A stretch of 64,000 nucleotides of DNA from contig CAWFPL010000002.1 of assembly GCA_963817785.1 (NCBI GenBank), forward strand, positions 930,001 through 994,000, read 5' to 3'. Made by a program: the position numbers and the translations under genes. The notes beneath the pieces are model-generated. The model was not told the DNA's origin. It saw only the letters and a program-made list of their open reading frames with translations, and did not search any database. This DNA comes from JAKALD01 sp963817785. Lineage in GTDB: Bacteria; Pseudomonadota; Gammaproteobacteria; Burkholderiales; SG8-39. Of the stretch, positions 56,140 through 64,000 are shown piece by piece (positions within the stretch are counted from its first letter, which is position 1; every line of letters starts with the position of its first letter).

Positions 56140-57177
56140 TCAGGCGGCCCAGCGCACCGGGCATTGTGGACCTAGCAGCCGCCTGAAGTGGCGGTACCAG
56201 TCGCTTTGCAGCAGCTCGGAGGGATCGTAACGCCGCTTGGCCGCCAGAAAAGCGGGGAGCTGCGGATAGCACGCGCGGACCTGTTCGAGGGAGGCGTCGA
56301 AACCGGAAGCGATCGGAAAGGAGCCGCCCACCCCGAGCGCCGCACCGATGATCCAGCGGCGCGCCTCCGAGGCTTGCACGCTACCGCCGAGCGTGCGCCG
56401 CAAACGAAGGCGCAGCGTGACGCTGGCAAACTCCTGCGTTGCCCAACGCAAAAACGTGTCGTCCTCGGCTAGGGTACGGCGCACGCGGATGCCTGCGAGC
56501 TCGATGCGGCGCTCCGCTGCCTCAACGCGCACTACGTCCAGGAACTGATCGAGCTGTTGCGGGGGCACCAGCGCTTCGGCGTTCCAGGTAGCGGCATCCG
56601 CACGGTCCAGGGGCTGCCAATCCTGCTCGACCGACCGCTCGGGATTGCGGGCGCTGTGCGCGAGGGAGCCGAGGCGCAAAGTCAGGCTATAGAGCATTCC
56701 GAATGCGCCGTGGCCGCCGAGGACGAACTGCAGCAACTCCCGGTTGCCGTGGCGGGCGGCGCGCCGGAGGTCGCCGTCCGCGGTTACGAAAGTGAGCGCC
56801 TCGACGTGCGCTGCAACCGGCTGCCCGTCGGGGCCCGGTGCATTGACAGCAGCGCTTTCACCTACGGTGGGCGGCAGACTTTCGGCCGCCGCGAAAGCGT
56901 CCGCTTGGCAACCAACTTCCCGCAGCCGGGCCGGGATGGCACCCCAGCTGGCGCTTGCCTGCACCTCGACCAGGCCGCTTGCGAGGTCGAGCCGCAACAC
57001 GCGGTCCAATTCCGTGACGTCGACCGAAAGGCGTTGTCGGCGAGCTTGCTGCAGCGCGCCGCACAGCTCGAGCGCGGAGCGGACGCGCACGGCGGGAATG
57101 GGGATACGCGGCAATGAATTCGGCCGATCCCGCTGCGGTGAATGTCGCTTCCATGGCCCCTCCTTCTCCTGTGGCAT
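56140..57177 (-). CDS. FAD-binding oxidoreductase lacking the flavin phosphate loop
   Basis: The 345-residue protein is related to FAD_binding_4 oxidases: ELCGALQQARRQRLSVDVTE, RVLRLDLASGLVEVQASASW, VEALTFVTADGDLRRAARHG, LQFVLGGHGAFGMLYSLTLR and the end YDPSELLQSDWYRHFRRLLG. Between QRLSV and DVTELDRV, relatives normally have about 20-25 residues containing the G-x-G-RS-YGD flavin phosphate loop; here they are absent. The enzyme may therefore be inactive or have lost covalent or tight FAD binding. The start at 57177 is uncertain because no ribosome site is evident. Confidence 0.68.
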   Translation of the reverse strand: MPQEKEGPWKRHSPQRDRPNSLPRIPIPAVRVRSALELCGALQQARRQRLSVDVTELDRVLRLDLASGLVEVQASASWGAIPARLREVGCQADAFAAAESLPPTVGESAAVNAPGPDGQPVAAHVEALTFVTADGDLRRAARHGNRELLQFVLGGHGAFGMLYSLTLRLGSLAHSARNPERSVEQDWQPLDRADAATWNAEALVPPQQLDQFLDVVRVEAAERRIELAGIRVRRTLAEDDTFLRWATQEFASVTLRLRLRRTLGGSVQASEARRWIIGAALGVGGSFPIASGFDASLEQVRACYPQLPAFLAAKRRYDPSELLQSDWYRHFRRLLGPQCPVRWAA

Positions 57178-57256
57178 CGAGGGATATTCTTGGCTCTGCG
57201 CATGTTGCGTCGCAACAGGAATTTCTTAAGTATCAAAATCTGAACCTGTCGGGCTT

Positions 57257-58003
57257 ATGACAGCATCGAGCCGCTTCGTCGGGTCGCTCAAGGAATGCCT
57301 ACGGGTTCGCGGAATGACCTATCGCACCTTGGCCAGTGCACTGCATTTGTCCGAGCCAAGTGTGAAGCGCCTGTTCTCGCGCGGCAGCTTTACGCTGGCT
57401 CGAGTCGAAGAGATCCTGAAGCTGCTCGACCTCGATTTTCACGAGGTGGCGCGCATGAGCCGCATCAGGAGCCACGGTCCGGCGGAGCTGAGCGAGCCGC
57501 AGGAAAAGCTCCTCGCTCAGGACGAGCGGCTCCTATCCGTGTTCTGGCTGCTGCTGAACGGCTGGGGGTTCGGCCAGATCCTCGAGGAGTTCTCCATCTC
57601 CAAAGCGGAGCTCACGCTCGCCTGCGCCGAACTCGAGCGCGCAAAACTGATCGAATGGGGCACCCGCGACCGGGTCCGCCTGCGCGTGCCGAGCGACTTT
57701 CAGTGGCGCGCTGTGGGGCCAGTGAAAACGGCCTACGGGGCGCGCGTTACGCAGGAGTTTCTCAAAGCGCGGTTCGCGGCCCCGCTCGAGCTGCTGCGCT
57801 TTGAAGCCAAGGAAGTGTCGCCCGAGTCGGCGGCCGTGATCCGGCGCCGGCTCGAGCGGCTGGTCGCCGAGATTAACGAGCTTGCGGAGCTGGATTCCGC
57901 ACCAGCCGCGCCCAGGCGGGTGCGGATTGGCGTGCTGGTGGCGTGCCGGCCGTGGGAGTTTTCTGTGGTCAACGCGCTCAAGCGGCGCCGGCCCTCGGCC
58001 TAG
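57257..58003 (+). CDS. XRE-family transcriptional regulator with unknown C-terminal domain
   Basis: The 248-residue protein has an N-terminal helix-turn-helix (MTYRTLASALHLSEPSVKRL, then FTLARVEEILKLLDLDFHEV). A second half contains FGQILEEFSISKAELTLACA and a winged-helix-like AELERAKLIEWGTRDRVRLR, ending with a helical AEINELAELDSAPAAP region. Relatives with this two-part layout are annotated only as regulators. It is divergent from the FAD oxidoreductase with a 79-base gap. Confidence 0.82.
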   Translation: MTASSRFVGSLKECLRVRGMTYRTLASALHLSEPSVKRLFSRGSFTLARVEEILKLLDLDFHEVARMSRIRSHGPAELSEPQEKLLAQDERLLSVFWLLLNGWGFGQILEEFSISKAELTLACAELERAKLIEWGTRDRVRLRVPSDFQWRAVGPVKTAYGARVTQEFLKARFAAPLELLRFEAKEVSPESAAVIRRRLERLVAEINELAELDSAPAAPRRVRIGVLVACRPWEFSVVNALKRRRPSA

Positions 58004-58284
58004 ACCGAGGACAGGACTTCGAAGCCGACGTACGCGCGCTCCAGATCTCCGCGCGCGGCAGCCGTCGCCAGCGTCGCGACGAGCGCCGCGGGCGGTCCGC
58101 GCCGTGCCCAGGCGATCACGCATTGCACCGCGTCCTCGGACCCTTGCACAACTGCCTCGACGCTGCCGTCCGCGCGATTGCGGACCCAGCCCGCCACGCT
58201 GAGGCGGACCGCCTCCCGCCGCAGCGATTCACGGAAGCCGACACCCTGCACGCGTCCGGTGATGCGCAGATGAGAGGTGAGCAT
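58000..58284 (-). CDS. acyP: Acylphosphatase
   Basis: The 94-residue protein has the phosphate loop ITGRVQGVGFRESLRREA with the catalytic arginine, and AGWVRNRADGSVEAVVQGSE with the catalytic asparagine. These define the acylphosphatase fold. It cleaves acyl phosphates such as acetyl or carbamoyl phosphate. It overlaps the stop of the upstream convergent regulator gene by 4 bases. Confidence 0.95.
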   Translation of the reverse strand: MLTSHLRITGRVQGVGFRESLRREAVRLSVAGWVRNRADGSVEAVVQGSEDAVQCVIAWARRGPPAALVATLATAAARGDLERAYVGFEVLSSV

Positions 58285-58425
58285 GAGCGGGGTCAGGAAT
58301 CCGTGGCGCTCGCTGTAAAGGGGGGTGCGGGCGCATGGTAAGCTGGCTTGTGAAATTCTATCCGCCGGTCCGGTGATGGGCGATAGCGCGGCAGGGAACT
58401 GGGATCAAACGATAGGGGAGCGGAA

Positions 58426-58818
58426 ATGCGGATAGCGTTGCTAGTAATCGCGGGATTGGCTCTGGCCGGATATGTCGTGGTGGCGTTCGTGCTGCCGCAG
58501 ATGGCGGGGGCCGAGGCGAACGAGGCGGCCCAGGCGCTGATCGCCGGAACGAACTCTGCGCAACAACAGGTCGCTGCAGCGGCGCAGAAGGCAGGCAAGC
58601 TGGCGGGCTCCGGCAACGGCATCAAGCTCGCAGCGAGAAGCGGTGCAAAGTTCGGCGAGCTGAAGTGGCTGGTCGATCCGAACGGGACAATTCACGGGTG
58701 GAACGACAAGAACGCGATCGAAATCGCGCTTACTCCGACGCTGCAGGGCGGCAAGGTGGGTTGGGCCTGCCGCGGCTATCCGATTCCTGCGATGCCCGCT
58801 AACTGCGGCGGGCACTGA
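58426..58818 (+). CDS. Pilin-like secreted or membrane-anchored protein
   Basis: The 130-residue product has one N-terminal membrane helix (LLVIAGLALAGYVVVAFVLP) and an Ala/Gln-rich linker. Its C-terminal domain ends TLQGGKVGWACRGYPIPAMP followed by ANCGG, which resembles the disulfide-bonded tail of type IV pilins (W-x-C-x-G...LP-x-x-C). The prepilin peptidase motif (G-F-[ST]-L-x-E) is absent. The last 20 bases overlap the convergent hyfI gene. Confidence 0.65.
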   Translation: MRIALLVIAGLALAGYVVVAFVLPQMAGAEANEAAQALIAGTNSAQQQVAAAAQKAGKLAGSGNGIKLAARSGAKFGELKWLVDPNGTIHGWNDKNAIEIALTPTLQGGKVGWACRGYPIPAMPANCGGH

Positions 58819-59314
58819 TCGCCGTCAGGATTCCCTGCATGATGGCCGTCGGCGGTGGCGGGCAGCCCGGCACCGCCGTGTCGACGGGAATGATATTGGC
58901 CACGCGGCCGCAGCTGGCATAGGTCTCCCCGAAAACCCCGCCGGTACATCCACAGTCGCCGATCGCTACCACCAGCTTAGGATCGGGCGTCGCGTCGTAG
59001 GTGCGCCGCAGCGCCTGCTCCATGTTGCGCGACACTGGGCCCGTGACCAGCAGCAGGTCGGCGTGGCGTGGACTGGCGACGAATTTGATGCCGAGCCCTT
59101 CCAGGTTGTAGTAGGGATTGCCAGTGGCTTGGATTTCCAGCTCGCAGCCGTTGCAAGAGCCCGCGTCCACGTGCCGGATCGCCAGCGCCCGTCCCAGAAG
59201 TCGCAGCACTTCTTCGTTGAGCCGGCCGGCGATCTGGCGCAGCGCTTCGTCCGGCGGCGGTGGCGCCTCGGTGCGGATGCCGACGCGGACGATCTGCCGG
59301 AGCAATTTGTGCAT
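58799..59314 (-). CDS. hyfI: Hydrogenase-4-like/complex I small subunit (NuoB/HyfI-like)
   Basis: The 171-residue protein is the iron-sulfur small subunit that holds the terminal [4Fe-4S] cluster. The cysteines lie in HVDAGSCNGCELEIQATG, VVAIGDCGCTGGVFGE and PVDTAVPGCPPPPTAIM, as in NuoB, HyfI and MbhJ proteins. The N-terminal region is slightly extended. It follows the large subunit by 2 bases and is the last gene of the operon. The cluster site is intact even though the partner lacks the nickel ligands. Confidence 0.9.
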   Translation of the reverse strand: MHKLLRQIVRVGIRTEAPPPPDEALRQIAGRLNEEVLRLLGRALAIRHVDAGSCNGCELEIQATGNPYYNLEGLGIKFVASPRHADLLLVTGPVSRNMEQALRRTYDATPDPKLVVAIGDCGCTGGVFGETYASCGRVANIIPVDTAVPGCPPPPTAIMQGILTAISARRS

Positions 59315-59316
59315 GC

Positions 59317-60876
59317 CTACAGGTCCTGTCCCGCGTAGGACAGGTTGAATGACTTGTTGATGAGCGGAAAGTCGGGAACGATGTTGCCGAGAATCGCATA
59401 TTCGAGCGCCGGCCAGTTCTGCCAAGACGGATCGTGCGCGTGGCAGCGGCGGATCGTGCCGCCGGCGCCGGCCTCGAGCGTGACGAACAGTTCGCCGCGC
59501 CAGCCCTCGACCCAGCCGATGCCGAGCGCGCCCTCGACAACCGCTCCCCGCGGCGAGCGGACTTCGCCCGCGGGCAAACGGCGCAGGATTCGACGCTCGA
59601 GCCGGAGCGATTCGAGCGCTTCGTCGAAGCGCACGTTGACGCGCGCGGCGACGTCCCCGTTTCTCTGCGTCGCGATGCGCGGCTGCAGCTCGCCGTAGGG
59701 GGCGAAGGCGGGGTGCACGCGCGCATCCAGGGCATGGCCGCTCGCGCGCGCGGCAAACCCGACCACCCCGAGCCGGTCCGCGGTCTGCGACGTGAGCCTG
59801 CCGCAGGTGATGAAGCGGTCCTGCAGACCAGGGTGGTCGTCGTAGATCAGCCGCAAGAGCTGAATTTCGCGCTCCAAGTGGTCGGCTTCGTCGAGAAGCA
59901 TCGCCAGCGCGGCGCTGTCCACGTCGACCGCCGTGCCTCCCGGCACGATGCGGTCCATGAGGTAGCGGTGACCGAAAACGCGCGCGTTGCTGCGCAGCAG
60001 GTCCTCCTTGAGACGGGAGAACTGCGCCAGGCCGAACGCGAGCCCGCCGTCGTTGCCGAGATAGCCGAGATCGCCGAGATGATTGGCGAGGCGTTCGCGC
60101 TCGAGCAGCAACGCGCGAAGCAGCAGCGCTCGCGGAGTCGGCTCGACCCCGGCCATCGCCTCGAGCGCCATTGCGTAGGCCCAGCTGTAGGCCACCGTGC
60201 TGTCGCCGGAAATCCGCGCCGCGAGGCGAGCGCCTTCCTCGAGGGTCATCGACTCGAAGCGCTTCTCGACGCCCTTATGGGTGTAGCCGAGCCGCTGCTC
60301 GAGCCTGAGCACGCGCTCGCCGACCACCGAAAAGCGGAAATGCCCGGGCTCGATCGTTCCGGCGTGCACCGGGCCGACGGCGATCTCGTGCACCCCTTCG
60401 CCCTCGACCATGACGAACTCATAGCGGTCGTCGCCGCGCGGCAAAACCGCATCGAGCGCGACCTCGCGCCGCAGGGGGAAGACGTCCTCGCGCCAGGCGC
60501 CGTGCCGCAGCCAGCCGCGTGCGTCGCGCAGCTCGCCGCGGGCGCTGTGCGCGCGCAGCCCCATCAGGTCGCAAGCGGCGCGCTGCATGCGCGCCGCACA
60601 GGGAAACACGTCCGATATGTCGGGATAGCTCGCCTGCGGCTCGCTCACCGGGAGCGTAAGGACGACCAGCCCCTCGTACGCGACCGCGAGCAGGTGCAGC
60701 GCAAAGTCGCCGGAGCGGGCGCGCCGGTCGCTCGCCCAGAGCGCGCCGAGCCGCGCGCCCCCCACGGCGAGCGCTGCGCAGGCGCTGCGCCAACCCGACG
60801 CGTCAACCGCGGCATGCCAAGCGGGCACGGCGCCCGGAAGCGGCCGCAGTTCGAGTCCGGGGAGCGCGGGTGCCAT
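59317..60876 (-). CDS. hyfG: Hydrogenase-4-like large subunit without nickel ligands (Ehr-type HyfG)
   Basis: This 519-residue protein fuses a NuoC-like N-terminal half (VVLTLPVSEPQASYPDISDV, FPLRREVALDAVL) to a NuoD/HycE-like half (EIAVGPVHAGTIEPGHFRFS, LGYTHKGVEKRFESMTLEEG, LLRALLLERERLANHLGDLG). In true [NiFe] hydrogenases two C-x-x-C motifs bind nickel. Here the first reads ARISGDSTVAYS instead of RICGICS-type sequence, and the last reads HDPSWQNWPALEYA instead of DPCxxC. It therefore cannot carry the NiFe site and belongs to the Ehr branch. It may couple some other electron transfer to ion pumping. Confidence 0.9.
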   Translation of the reverse strand: MAPALPGLELRPLPGAVPAWHAAVDASGWRSACAALAVGGARLGALWASDRRARSGDFALHLLAVAYEGLVVLTLPVSEPQASYPDISDVFPCAARMQRAACDLMGLRAHSARGELRDARGWLRHGAWREDVFPLRREVALDAVLPRGDDRYEFVMVEGEGVHEIAVGPVHAGTIEPGHFRFSVVGERVLRLEQRLGYTHKGVEKRFESMTLEEGARLAARISGDSTVAYSWAYAMALEAMAGVEPTPRALLLRALLLERERLANHLGDLGYLGNDGGLAFGLAQFSRLKEDLLRSNARVFGHRYLMDRIVPGGTAVDVDSAALAMLLDEADHLEREIQLLRLIYDDHPGLQDRFITCGRLTSQTADRLGVVGFAARASGHALDARVHPAFAPYGELQPRIATQRNGDVAARVNVRFDEALESLRLERRILRRLPAGEVRSPRGAVVEGALGIGWVEGWRGELFVTLEAGAGGTIRRCHAHDPSWQNWPALEYAILGNIVPDFPLINKSFNLSYAGQDL

Positions 60877-60878
60877 GT

Positions 60879-63020
60879 TCAGCCGATCAGGCGCGCGGCC
60901 TGGCGATACCACTCGGCCAGGTACGGTGGGATGTACAGGCCCAGCACGAGCACGATCGCCAGGTGCACGAACACCGGCAGCAGCGCCGGACGGTGCGGCA
61001 GCCGCTGCGCGGTCGGGTCGCCGAACACCATCGGCTGCACTTTGCCGAAGATCGCGGCGAACGCGACCCCGAGCGACAGCAGCAGCACCGGCGCGGCCCA
61101 GGGCTGTTCGGCGATCGCCGTGGTGAGGATCAGGAACTCGCTCGCGAATACCCCGAACGGTGGCATGCCGAGGATGGCGAGCGTGCCGAGCATCAGCCCC
61201 CAGCCGACCGTCGGGCTGACGCGCAGCAGGCCGCGGATGTCCTGCATCACCTGGGTGCCGGTTTTCTGCACGGCGTGGCCGACGGCGAAGAAGATCGCGC
61301 TCTTGGTGAGCGAATGCACCGTCATGTGCAGCAGCCCCGCGAAGCTCGCCACCGGCCCGCCCATGCCGAAGGCGAACGTGGTCAGGCCCATGTGCTCGAT
61401 CGAGGAATAGGCGAACATACGCTTGACGTCCCTTTGTCGGGACAGGAAAAACGCCGCCACCAGAACCGAGACCAGACCGAAGCCCATCATCAGCCGGCCG
61501 GCGAACGGAGCGCCCGGTCCGGCGGCGGTGAGCGCAGTCAAGGCGCCGTCGGTGATCACCTTGCAGCGAATGAGCGCGTAGAGCGCAACGTTGAGCAGCA
61601 GCCCCGAAAGCACTGCCGAGATCGGAGTCGGACCCTCGGCGTGCGCGTCGGGTAGCCAGTTGTGTAGCGGTACCAGGCCGACCTTGGTGCCATAGCCGAC
61701 CAGCAGGAACACGAACGCGATCGACATGATGGTCGGGTCGAGCCGCGCCCGCACGCCGTCCAGGTTCGTCCACAGCAGCGAGCCCATTCCCGGGCCCAGT
61801 ACCTTCTCGGCCGCGAAGTACACCAGGATCGTGCCGAACAGCGCCTGCGCGATGCCGACGCCGCACAGGATGAAGTACTTCCACGCCGCCTCGAGCGAGG
61901 CGGGCGTGCGGTACAGCGCCACCAGCAGCACGGTGGTGAGCGTCGCCGCCTCCATGGCAACCCACATGATGCCCAGGTTGTTGGTGGTCAGCACCAGCAG
62001 CATCGTGAAGATGAACATCTGGAACATGCTGTGGTACAGGCGCATCCCGCCGTCCGACACGCGCCCGTGGTCGCGCTCGATGCGCATGTACGGGCGCGAG
62101 AAGATCGAGGTGGTCATCCCCACGAACGCGGTGAGCGTGACCAGAAACACGTTGAGCGAATCGACGAAGAATTGCGCGTGGAGGACGGTCACCGGGCCAT
62201 GGGCGATGATTCTCGCGGTGAGGGCCGCCGCGGCGAGAAAGGTGAGCACGCTGAAGAGCACGTTGATCTCGGCGGCCGCGCGCCGGTGGCCAACCAGGGC
62301 GAGGACGACCGCGCCGGTGAGCGGCGCGGCGAGCAGCAGCGGCATCTCGAGGACCATCAGAAGCTCCTTCAGCTTTTCGAGATGCCGCGTGTCGAGCGTG
62401 TCGAAGCGCTCGCGGATCTCGAAGATGAAGATGCCGAGAATCAGCGAAGCGACCAGCACGTCCAGGGCGACGCCGAGCTCGATCACCATCGGCATGCCGT
62501 ACACCGCCCCGGTCGCGGCGAAGAACAGGGCGTTCTCCATCGACAGGAACCCGATCACCTGCGGCACCGCCTTGGAGCGGGTGATCATCATCAGGAACGA
62601 AAGCAGCACGCAGGCGAGCGCGATACCGAGGGTCGAGCGGGTCATCGTGCCGGCCAGGCGCGCGATCGGCAGCGACAGGTTGAAGGCGAGGATCACCAGC
62701 ACGATGCCGACCAGCATGGTGGTCGGAATGTTGATCAGCGTTTCCACGTCCCATTTGACGTTCAGCCGGCGGATCAGCCGGTGCAGAATCCATGGTAGCA
62801 GCACCACTTTGAGCGCCAGGGTGAGCAGCGCGGACCAGTACAGGTGGTGCTGGTCGGTAAGGTAGGCGACCAGCCCGGTGCTCAGGAACAGCACGAATCC
62901 CTGCGCCGCGAACAAGTTGATGAGCGACAGAATCCGCCGCTGCGACAGCATCGCGAAGGCGAGCAGCAGCAGCACGGCAGCGAGCAGGTTGATGAGCTGG
63001 GGGCCGTAGTGCTCGATCAC
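60879..63020 (-). CDS. HyfE-HyfF membrane subunits in one open frame
   Basis: One continuous frame of 713 residues starts at a GTG just after hyfC. It first encodes a HyfE-like protein of about 220 residues (LINLLAAVLLLLAFAMLSQR to DTLDTRHLEKLKEL) with several membrane helices. It then runs directly into a HyfF-like antiporter-type subunit (MPLLLAAPLTGAVVLALVGH, LVPLHNWLPDAHAEGPTPIS, RMFAYSSIEHMGLTTFAFGM). In known operons these are separate genes. No stop separates them here. An internal AAGGAG-ATG at 62369-62355 suggests that HyfF can also be made alone. The proton-channel lysine and glutamate regions of HyfF look conserved. Confidence 0.85.
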   Translation of the reverse strand: MIEHYGPQLINLLAAVLLLLAFAMLSQRRILSLINLFAAQGFVLFLSTGLVAYLTDQHHLYWSALLTLALKVVLLPWILHRLIRRLNVKWDVETLINIPTTMLVGIVLVILAFNLSLPIARLAGTMTRSTLGIALACVLLSFLMMITRSKAVPQVIGFLSMENALFFAATGAVYGMPMVIELGVALDVLVASLILGIFIFEIRERFDTLDTRHLEKLKELLMVLEMPLLLAAPLTGAVVLALVGHRRAAAEINVLFSVLTFLAAAALTARIIAHGPVTVLHAQFFVDSLNVFLVTLTAFVGMTTSIFSRPYMRIERDHGRVSDGGMRLYHSMFQMFIFTMLLVLTTNNLGIMWVAMEAATLTTVLLVALYRTPASLEAAWKYFILCGVGIAQALFGTILVYFAAEKVLGPGMGSLLWTNLDGVRARLDPTIMSIAFVFLLVGYGTKVGLVPLHNWLPDAHAEGPTPISAVLSGLLLNVALYALIRCKVITDGALTALTAAGPGAPFAGRLMMGFGLVSVLVAAFFLSRQRDVKRMFAYSSIEHMGLTTFAFGMGGPVASFAGLLHMTVHSLTKSAIFFAVGHAVQKTGTQVMQDIRGLLRVSPTVGWGLMLGTLAILGMPPFGVFASEFLILTTAIAEQPWAAPVLLLSLGVAFAAIFGKVQPMVFGDPTAQRLPHRPALLPVFVHLAIVLVLGLYIPPYLAEWYRQAARLIG
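62355..62369 (-). promoter_or_regulatory. Internal ribosome site and ATG for HyfF
   Basis: On the minus strand AAGGAG is followed by six bases and an ATG at 62357. HyfF homologues begin at about this point. The site lies in the middle of the HyfE-HyfF open frame and would allow independent HyfF synthesis. Confidence 0.55.
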
Positions 63021-63021
63021 T

Positions 63022-63972
63022 TCAGGCCTCCAGCAGCACGTGCACCAGCATCCCGAGCACGGCGAGCAGGAACGCGGTGCCCAGGAACTCGGGCGCACGG
63101 AAAATGCGCATCTTGGCGTTCATCATCTCGATCAGCGCCAGCCCGAAGCCGCCAACCGCCAGCTTCGCCGCGAGCGCCGGCAGCGCGAACACGATGCCCA
63201 GCCAGTCGCCGCCCCGGGCGACGCCGAGCGGTAAGAACAGGGCGAGGCCCATGCACGAGTACACGAACAGTTTCAGGCTCGCGGCCCATTCGATCATTGC
63301 CAGGTGCCGCCCCGAATACTCGAGCACCATCGCCTCATGGATCATGGTGAGCTCCAGGTGGGTGGCCGGGTTATCCACCGGAATGCGCGCGTTCTCCGCG
63401 AGCGACACCATGGTGAAGGCGACGCCGGCGAACGCCATGCTCGGGTAGATCGCGAACGCCCTGTGCGCCAGGGTCTCCACGATGGTCGACAGCGAGGTGG
63501 AGTTCGAGATGAGCGAGGCCGTGAACAGCACCATCAGCAGCGCCGGCTCGGCCAGGAATCCGACCATCATCTCGCGGCGGGCGCCGAGCGAGCCGAACGC
63601 GGTGCCGACGTCCATTCCCGCCAGCGCGATGAACATGCGCGCCAGGGCGAGCAGTCCGACCAGCGCAATCGCGTCGGCGGCGGCGTTGAGCGGCAGATCG
63701 ATGTCCAGCGTCGGAACGATCGCGGCCGCGAGCGCCAGGCAGCCGAAAATCAGGTAGGGCGCGATGCGGAACAGGGGCGAGGCATTGTGCGCGAGCACCA
63801 CCTCCTTCTGGAACAGCTTGCCCAGCGTACGGTACGGTTGCAGCACGCCTGGGCCGCTCTTGTTCTGCAGCCAGGCGCGGCACTGGTTGACCCAGCCGGT
63901 CAGCAGGGGCGCGAGCAGCACCGCGAGCATGACCTCGGTGAACTGCGCTGCGACTCCGGAAAGGCTGATCAT
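63022..63972 (-). CDS. hyfC: HyfC/NuoH-like membrane subunit
   Basis: The 316-residue protein has about eight membrane helices and belongs to the NuoH/HyfC/HycD family. It contains QNKSGPGVLQPYRTLGKLFQ, VSLAENARIPVDNPATHLEL and LTMIHEAMVLEYSGRHLAMI with the acidic residues that line the quinone or proton channel entry. It overlaps the end of hyfB by the 4 bases ATGA and is followed directly by the hyfE part. Confidence 0.95.
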   Translation of the reverse strand: MISLSGVAAQFTEVMLAVLLAPLLTGWVNQCRAWLQNKSGPGVLQPYRTLGKLFQKEVVLAHNASPLFRIAPYLIFGCLALAAAIVPTLDIDLPLNAAADAIALVGLLALARMFIALAGMDVGTAFGSLGARREMMVGFLAEPALLMVLFTASLISNSTSLSTIVETLAHRAFAIYPSMAFAGVAFTMVSLAENARIPVDNPATHLELTMIHEAMVLEYSGRHLAMIEWAASLKLFVYSCMGLALFLPLGVARGGDWLGIVFALPALAAKLAVGGFGLALIEMMNAKMRIFRAPEFLGTAFLLAVLGMLVHVLLEA

Positions 63973-64000
63973 CGGACGAGGAACAGCAGCACCAGGAGGG
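63969..64000 (-). CDS. hyfB: 3' end of HyfB-like membrane subunit, cut by the window edge
   Basis: The last codons read LVLLFLVR and end with a TGA that overlaps the hyfC ATG. Position and hydrophobic sequence fit the C-terminal helix of a HyfB/NuoL-like subunit, which normally precedes hyfC. Only about ten residues are visible. Confidence 0.55.
   Translation of the reverse strand, partial: LLVLLFLVR

Noticed and set aside
59317..60876. [NiFe] hydrogenase catalytic function
   Set aside because: Both nickel C-x-x-C motifs are replaced, so I rejected hydrogenase activity in favour of an Ehr-type complex.
59317..62793. A 1158-residue frame through hyfG upstream into hyfF
   Set aside because: The family similarity begins at the ATG at 60876. 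The upstream stretch is antisense-like filler in another frame of hyfF.

Overview
The window is a high-GC bacterial chromosome segment with dense, short-spaced genes and many GTG/TTG starts. Gene content and order point to a betaproteobacterium. The main clues are the block purM / perM-hda-HAD phosphatase-pcnB-folK-deoxynucleoside kinase-panC, the block queA-tgt-yajC-secD-secF beside a tRNA-Leu, and stand-alone dnaE. No rRNA or CRISPR array is visible, and the genus cannot be fixed from the sequence alone.

Layout. (1) 1-8.1 kb: acid catabolism and uptake. A crotonase, an AliA-like acyl-CoA ligase and a BadI-like hydrolase run leftward. A full branched-chain-type ABC importer (binding protein, two permeases, two ATPases) and a NIPSNAP protein run rightward. 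Together they look like import, CoA activation and ring or beta-oxidation of a cyclic or aromatic acid. (2) 8.1-34.7 kb: mostly housekeeping. It holds an FKBP isomerase, a DUF1445 protein, an alpha-glucan phosphorylase, Nudix proteins, Hsp20 and Lon, NAD synthetase, a TumE-type toxin-antitoxin pair, a TfdA-like dioxygenase, aminotransferases, CorA, alanine dehydrogenase, mnmA, a GST, a uracil-DNA glycosylase, purB, secDF-yajC, tgt-queA and tRNA-Leu(CAA). Two striking repeat types occur here: a tandem 198-bp unit of long perfect hairpins (11.25-11.6 kb) and a 43/44-bp hairpin repeat that supplies the stop codons of two unrelated genes. (3) 34.9-43.9 kb: an accessory block of visibly lower GC in places. 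It carries a complete DSF-type fatty-acid quorum-sensing system (rpfG, rpfC, rpfF) interleaved with two predicted di-metal proteins, then a decayed gamma-glutamyltransferase gene, a small orphan gene and an intact IS630-family element.

(4) 43.9-55 kb: conserved core genes panC to dnaE. Two of them, pcnB and the perM-type permease, carry apparent frameshifts. (5) 55-56.1 kb: an IS110-family element whose leader looks like a bridge RNA gene. (6) 56.1-64 kb: an FAD oxidoreductase missing its flavin loop, an XRE regulator, an acylphosphatase and a pilin-like protein. The window then ends in a leftward hyf-like operon (hyfB-C-EF-G-I) whose large subunit lacks the nickel-binding cysteines, so it is an 'energy-converting hydrogenase related' (Ehr) complex rather than a hydrogenase.

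The most interesting system is the DSF locus. RpfF would make a cis-2-unsaturated fatty acid, RpfC would sense it, and RpfG would convert the signal into c-di-GMP hydrolysis. The heme-oxygenase-like and PF10118-like di-metal proteins lying between rpfC and rpfF are candidates for making, modifying or removing the lipid signal.
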